From positions 1 to 64,000 of the forward strand of contig CAYZWI010000013.1 of assembly GCA_964482205.1 (NCBI GenBank): a stretch of 64,000 nt of DNA, given 5' to 3'. Source of the DNA: JAZDGX01 sp964482205 (GTDB taxonomy: Bacteria > Eisenbacteria > RBG-16-71-46 > CAIMUX01 > WJJG01). The translations under genes were made by a program, and so were the position numbers. The notes below the pieces were generated by a model that was not told the DNA's origin, made no database searches, and worked only from the letters and a program-made list of their open reading frames with translations. Shown here in pieces: positions 60,617-64,000 of this stretch (its first letter is position 1; each line of letters opens with the position of its first letter).

Positions 60617-62674
60617 TCAGCGCACGAGCGCGATCCGTGCGATCGCGGATGACGGTCCGGCCTCGAGCGCAAGCCAGTAGATGCCCGAGGGAGCGCTGCG
60701 GCGGCGCGCGTCGCGGCCGTCCCACACGATCTCGACGCCTTCCCCGCTGCCGAAGCCTTCGGCCAGGCACACGACCCGCCGTCCGGTCGCATCGAAGATG
60801 TCGAGCGTGAAGCGCCGGCCGGAGGGCAGCGCGTACCGCAAGGTCACGCTCTCGCGATGAGGCGCTGATCCTTGCACCACGAGAGCAGCGGGCCGCAGGC
60901 CGAGAGCCGCCTCCGACGGCGCGCTCTCGCCGCACGCGTTGCGCGCCGCCACGCGGTACTCGTGCTCACTACCCGGTTTCACGCGGGCATCCTCGAAGCT
61001 GGTCGCATTCGAGTCGGCGAGCGCGAAGCGGGCGCCGTCGCGAAAGATGACGAAGGCCGACGCATCTTCGTTGTCGTCGCGCCAGGTAACGATCACCGCG
61101 GCGGGCCGGTCGCGGCTCGCGCGACAATCGGCGGGAGGGGACGGCCAATCCGAAGCGAGCACGAGGTCGCGTTCCTCGCGCACACTCTCGCCCCAGGAAT
61201 TGCGCGCCGTGAGCCGCACCGAGTAGCGCCCCGCCTGGGGAAAGGCCCAGTGCGGATCGCGCTCCCGGCTGTCGACGATGCCGTCGGCGTCGAAGTCCCA
61301 CTCCCAGCGGTTCGGCCCGTGCAGGCTCGCATCCTGAAACGCGAGCGCGAGAGGCGCGCAACCCTCGCTGCGATCGAGCGTCCACGCGGCGACCGGCGCG
61401 CGTTCGATCTGAACTCCGTGCAGGAAATCGTAGGCTTGCATCGCGAGGCGCTCTTCGAGAGCGAGCATGTCGGAAGCGTTCCAGGCAGGCAGGCGCGCGG
61501 GATCAGGGGCGCCCGTGACCGACGCGGCGCCGGCGCCCGGGCTCTGCGCCTCGCGTGCCTCGCCGCGCCAGCTCGCGAGCGCACTCTCGCCCGCTTGCAG
61601 GATCGCATCCTCGGTCTCGAAGAGCGCAGTCCAATAGCCTCCTCCCGAACCGTCGAGCAATTGATAGCTGTCGGCCAGGGTCGTGCTCCCGCTCTCGTGT
61701 ATCATCGCCGCACGCAGACGGGCCGCCTCCAGCCAGAGCGGCGCACGCGTACCCACGTGAGCCGCGGCGGGAGCCGGGCCGACCGGCCAGTACGGCACGG
61801 CGCAGGCGGCGATCGGATTGCCGAGCAGCGTCCACATCGTGGTGAGCGCGGCGGGTTCATCCGGCATCACGCCTTGAATGACGACCGCGGATACCGAAGA
61901 CGAGCGGCAGATGCTTCGCCCGCAATCGATGTACCCGTGCGGCCAGGCGGCGCGCTCGCGCCCGTCGTACGGAATCGCGAACCCTTGCGCGGATGCGTCG
62001 GAGAAGTCGCGCATCTGGCTGCGCAAGATCCCGCGCACATCGAGGCGTCCTGCGGCCACCATCGCGGAGATCAATTGCACGCTGCGGTCGTAGCGCTCGC
62101 GCCCTTGCGAGCCGCCGGTCGCAAACGAGAAGTTCGTGCGCACGACGAAGCCTGCGTTTTCCGGAGAAGGATCGTAGCGGGCGTAGCCGTCCGGCCAGAC
62201 CTCGAACATCGCGGCCGCGCCGCGCCGGTCGATCACGCCGAAATTGCCGAGCGTGGAGCGGCCGGTCGCATTCGTGCTGTCGAGCAAGGCGAAGAATTCA
62301 TCGAGATCGGCGCAGGAGCCGAGCGCGCGTGTGATGAGTTCGCCGTTTCCCAGGTCGGCCTTTCGGTCGTAGGCCGGATAGGTGTAGGAATTGACGATCG
62401 CGAAGCCCGCCTGATTGACGCCCATCCAGGCGGTCTCGCGCTCGGCGGAATTGACGACGGCAAGATACGGGAGCGCGCTCGAGGAGTCGTAGACGACCGC
62501 GTTCGAGATCTGCTCCTCGAGGTCGCGCGTCTTCCACAGCAGCGGGCGGCCATCCGCGGTCGCCGCGCCGGATGCGACCCCGATGGTGCACGCGCGGCTG
62601 GGAGAAAAGACCGAAGCGAGAGCGAAGGCGCCGAAGAGCAGGAGGACCAGCACGCGCCGGCTCCCCGCGCGCAT
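60617..62674 (-). CDS. Secreted Ntn-hydrolase (C45/C69-like) with PKD, Fn3 and FlgD-like domains
   Basis: In this 685-residue protein the signal peptide ends SPSRA and the next residue, Cys29 in ACTIGVASGAATADGRPLLW, would become the N-terminal nucleophile of an Ntn-hydrolase, as in the choloylglycine, C45 and C69 families. WMGVNQAGFAIVNSYTY and NFGVIDRRGAAAMFEVW fit that fold (about 29-330). A PKD domain follows (about 440-510, APLALAFQDAS and WEWDFDADGIVDS), then an Fn3 domain (about 515-600) and a FlgD-like anchor (FTLDIFDATGRRVVCL, IVWDGRDARRRSAPSGIYWL). The substrate is probably an amide or peptide outside the cell. ATG 62674 has only a weak ribosome site. Confidence 0.83.
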   Translation of the reverse strand: MRAGSRRVLVLLLFGAFALASVFSPSRACTIGVASGAATADGRPLLWKTRDLEEQISNAVVYDSSSALPYLAVVNSAERETAWMGVNQAGFAIVNSYTYPAYDRKADLGNGELITRALGSCADLDEFFALLDSTNATGRSTLGNFGVIDRRGAAAMFEVWPDGYARYDPSPENAGFVVRTNFSFATGGSQGRERYDRSVQLISAMVAAGRLDVRGILRSQMRDFSDASAQGFAIPYDGRERAAWPHGYIDCGRSICRSSSVSAVVIQGVMPDEPAALTTMWTLLGNPIAACAVPYWPVGPAPAAAHVGTRAPLWLEAARLRAAMIHESGSTTLADSYQLLDGSGGGYWTALFETEDAILQAGESALASWRGEAREAQSPGAGAASVTGAPDPARLPAWNASDMLALEERLAMQAYDFLHGVQIERAPVAAWTLDRSEGCAPLALAFQDASLHGPNRWEWDFDADGIVDSRERDPHWAFPQAGRYSVRLTARNSWGESVREERDLVLASDWPSPPADCRASRDRPAAVIVTWRDDNEDASAFVIFRDGARFALADSNATSFEDARVKPGSEHEYRVAARNACGESAPSEAALGLRPAALVVQGSAPHRESVTLRYALPSGRRFTLDIFDATGRRVVCLAEGFGSGEGVEIVWDGRDARRRSAPSGIYWLALEAGPSSAIARIALVR

Positions 62675-62876
62675 CCGTTCCCGCGAAAACCAACCGCGGC
62701 CGATTCCCTCCTTCTCGGAGAGAATCGCCCTTCCTGGGCGGTTGCCGATGCGGATTTCCCGGGGCGTGAACGACGACAGCATAGGTGCGAACGACGATAG
62801 CGACTTTGCAGGCGCGGCGTCAAGGCGCGGCCGTGCATCGCGGCCTGATCGATGACCGGCGGCGCGACCGCCGCGC

Positions 62877-63092
62877 TCAGACCTTGCGAAGCCTGAGGTT
62901 CAGGCATCCGCTGACGATGTCGTGCACATCCAAGGCATCCTCCCCCGGGGGAAGCGGAATCGCGCGCTGAAAGCGGCCTCAGGGAATCTCGAGGCGATGG
63001 ATCGTGGCCACGCGGGATCGGTGCGTTCCCGATCGGGAAACCCGGCCGCCCTGCGCGACGCGCGCGCGTCTCCGGAACGCGACGCGGAGATC
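62877..63092 (-). pseudogene. Decayed Hsp20 (small heat-shock protein) 3' end
   Basis: On the minus strand a frame ending at TGA 62877-62879 reads HRLEIP-stop-GRFQRAIPLPPGEDA then LDVHDIVSGCLNLRLRKV. This fits the Hsp20 pattern (H-R-x-E-x-x-Y-G-R-F-x-R-x-I-x-L-P-x-G-x-D ... G-x-L-x-L-x-L-x-K). An in-frame TGA (62979-62981) replaces the residue usually Tyr, and residues further upstream are poorly conserved. No SECIS-like hairpin follows this TGA. The rest of 62675-63238 shows no gene. Confidence 0.45.
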
Positions 63093-63238
63093 GCTTGCCA
63101 AGGCGCGGGATGGGAAGGCACCATCGGAGAGAAAGCCAGGCGATCCATCACGGGCCGCCGGTGAACGAGCCGTCGCTCGACGAATGCAACAGAGCCATCG
63201 CGGGTGCGCGTGCGATGATCTCGGGGAATGGATGAGGG

Positions 63239-64000
63239 ATGTGGGTCTACGCGGGCATCGATGAGGCGGGCTACGGGCCCATTCTCGGTCCGCTCGTCGT
63301 CGCGCGCAGCGTCTTCACGATCGAGGGAGACGCGCCCGAGTGCTTGCCCTCGCTGTGGATGACGATGCGAGGGGCCGTTTGCCGCCGCGCGGGCGACAAG
63401 CAGCATCGCATCGCGGTCAACGATTCCAAGCTGCTCTACTCCGCACCCATGGGCCTGCGCCATCTCGAACGCGGGGTGTTGAGCTTTCTTCACGCCGCCG
63501 GCCGGCATCCCGCCTCGGTCGACGAAATCCTCGGAATGCTCGGATACGACGACGCGTCGCGCGAGATCACTCTCGATTGGTATCGCGCGGCGCACGGCGG
63601 TCCCGCGCTGCCGGCGGGCGCCGAGCCGGCCGAGCTCGAACGCTGCGCCGGCCGCTTGTCGCGCGCCTGGGAGAAGGGCGGCCTGCGCCTGGCCGATCTG
63701 CGCGCGGCGGTGGTCTTCGAAGATCGCTTCAATCGCCTCGTTCAAGACGACTGTTCGAAGGCGGCCTGTTCCTGGCGCTTCGTGGCCGGGCACCTGCGCG
63801 ACATCTGGGAGCGCTACGGCGAGCACGATGTGCAAGTGATCGTCGACCGCCAGGGCGGCCGGCAGAACTACCTCGATCTTCTGGCCGCGCTCTTTCCCTG
63901 GACGCAATTGCGGCTCGTGAAGGGAGAGGTTCGCACGAGCGCCTACGAAGTGATCGGGGAAGGCAAGCGCATGCGGATCACGATGCAGGTGGAGAGCGAG
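63239..64000 (+). CDS. RNase HII-like protein, 3' end beyond the window
   Basis: The open frame from ATG 63239 (GAGGG upstream) continues past the window edge, giving at least 254 residues. It opens with VYAGIDEAGYGPILGPLVVA, the D-E-A-G-x-G-x-x-x-G-P signature of RNase HII, and has VNDSKLLYS, matching the D-S-K motif. QVIVDRQGGRQNYLDLL contains the third acidic position. Insertions between these motifs make it much longer than standard RnhB (about 200 residues). It may cleave RNA-DNA hybrids, or be a divergent family with the same fold. Confidence 0.75.
   Translation, partial: MWVYAGIDEAGYGPILGPLVVARSVFTIEGDAPECLPSLWMTMRGAVCRRAGDKQHRIAVNDSKLLYSAPMGLRHLERGVLSFLHAAGRHPASVDEILGMLGYDDASREITLDWYRAAHGGPALPAGAEPAELERCAGRLSRAWEKGGLRLADLRAAVVFEDRFNRLVQDDCSKAACSWRFVAGHLRDIWERYGEHDVQVIVDRQGGRQNYLDLLAALFPWTQLRLVKGEVRTSAYEVIGEGKRMRITMQVESE

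Noticed and set aside
62979..62981. In-frame TGA of the Hsp20-like remnant read as selenocysteine
   Set aside because: Only a loopless palindrome follows, upstream coding similarity is poor, and Sec is not known at this site in Hsp20.
1..64000. tRNA, rRNA, CRISPR array or replication origin
   Set aside because: I scanned for cloverleaf-like D/T-loop consensus, rRNA core sequences, regularly spaced repeats and DnaA-box clusters and saw none. A covariance search could still find a small RNA that I missed.

Overview
The window is GC-rich bacterial DNA of about 64 kb with no rRNA, tRNA or CRISPR array that I can see. At least eight exported proteins end in a FlgD-like Ig/beta-sandwich anchor (an N-P motif, then D-x-x-G-R-x-V, then W-D/N-G, then G-x-Y/L). 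A second group of exported proteins ends in a short W-G-x-x-K-x-x-F-R tail. Together with a C10 peptidase, LVIVD and FG-GAP propellers and a TonB receptor, this points to a diderm of the FCB superphylum, with Candidatus Eisenbacteria or Krumholzibacteriota as my best guess. That placement is an inference; there is no marker gene here to prove it.

Region 1 (1-7.7 kb) is a mobile-element scar. It holds a complete 1390-bp insertion sequence with perfect 17-bp terminal inverted repeats and a nonsense-mutated transposase, plus a 5' fragment and a 3' fragment that look like the two halves of an older copy. Between the halves lies a Ser/Thr kinase-ATPase-TPR gene, followed by a DUF4143-type ATPase. 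The region is bracketed by a 32-bp direct repeat. Region 2 (7.7-11.5 kb) has two exported proteins, a metallophosphoesterase/RNA ligase pair and a ModE-like regulator. Region 3 (11.6-18.1 kb) is an apparent operon of a lipoprotein, a TonB-dependent receptor and three paralogous exported OB-like proteins. Region 4 (18.2-33.3 kb) is mostly large surface or secreted proteins, an FKBP lipoprotein and three paralogous PPC-like proteins. One of those three carries an in-frame TGA followed by a SECIS-like hairpin.

Region 5 (33.3-49 kb) is the metabolic core. A cofactor-maturation fusion (MobB-like/MobA/FdhD) is divergent from an operon encoding HdrC, HdrB, HdrA, MvhD, an Fe-S linker protein, a selenocysteine formate dehydrogenase and a ferritin-like protein. 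A formate channel follows, then a second selenocysteine formate dehydrogenase with NuoG-like N-terminal clusters and a NuoE-NuoF fusion, with its own promoter. The two enzymes would couple formate to a flavin-based bifurcating heterodisulfide reductase-type complex and to NAD(P). Both selenocysteine codons have a downstream hairpin with a GGUCU loop at the same spacing, so the host must decode UGA as selenocysteine, although no sel genes lie in the window.

Region 6 (49-64 kb) has two secreted peptidases with FlgD-type anchors, a TPR-thioredoxin protein, arsenite methyltransferase, PurF, a small lipoprotein, a glycosyltransferase, a secreted Ntn-hydrolase, remnants of LigD and Hsp20 genes, and the start of an RNase HII-like gene that runs off the end. 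Most starts were chosen from a visible Shine-Dalgarno or signal peptide.
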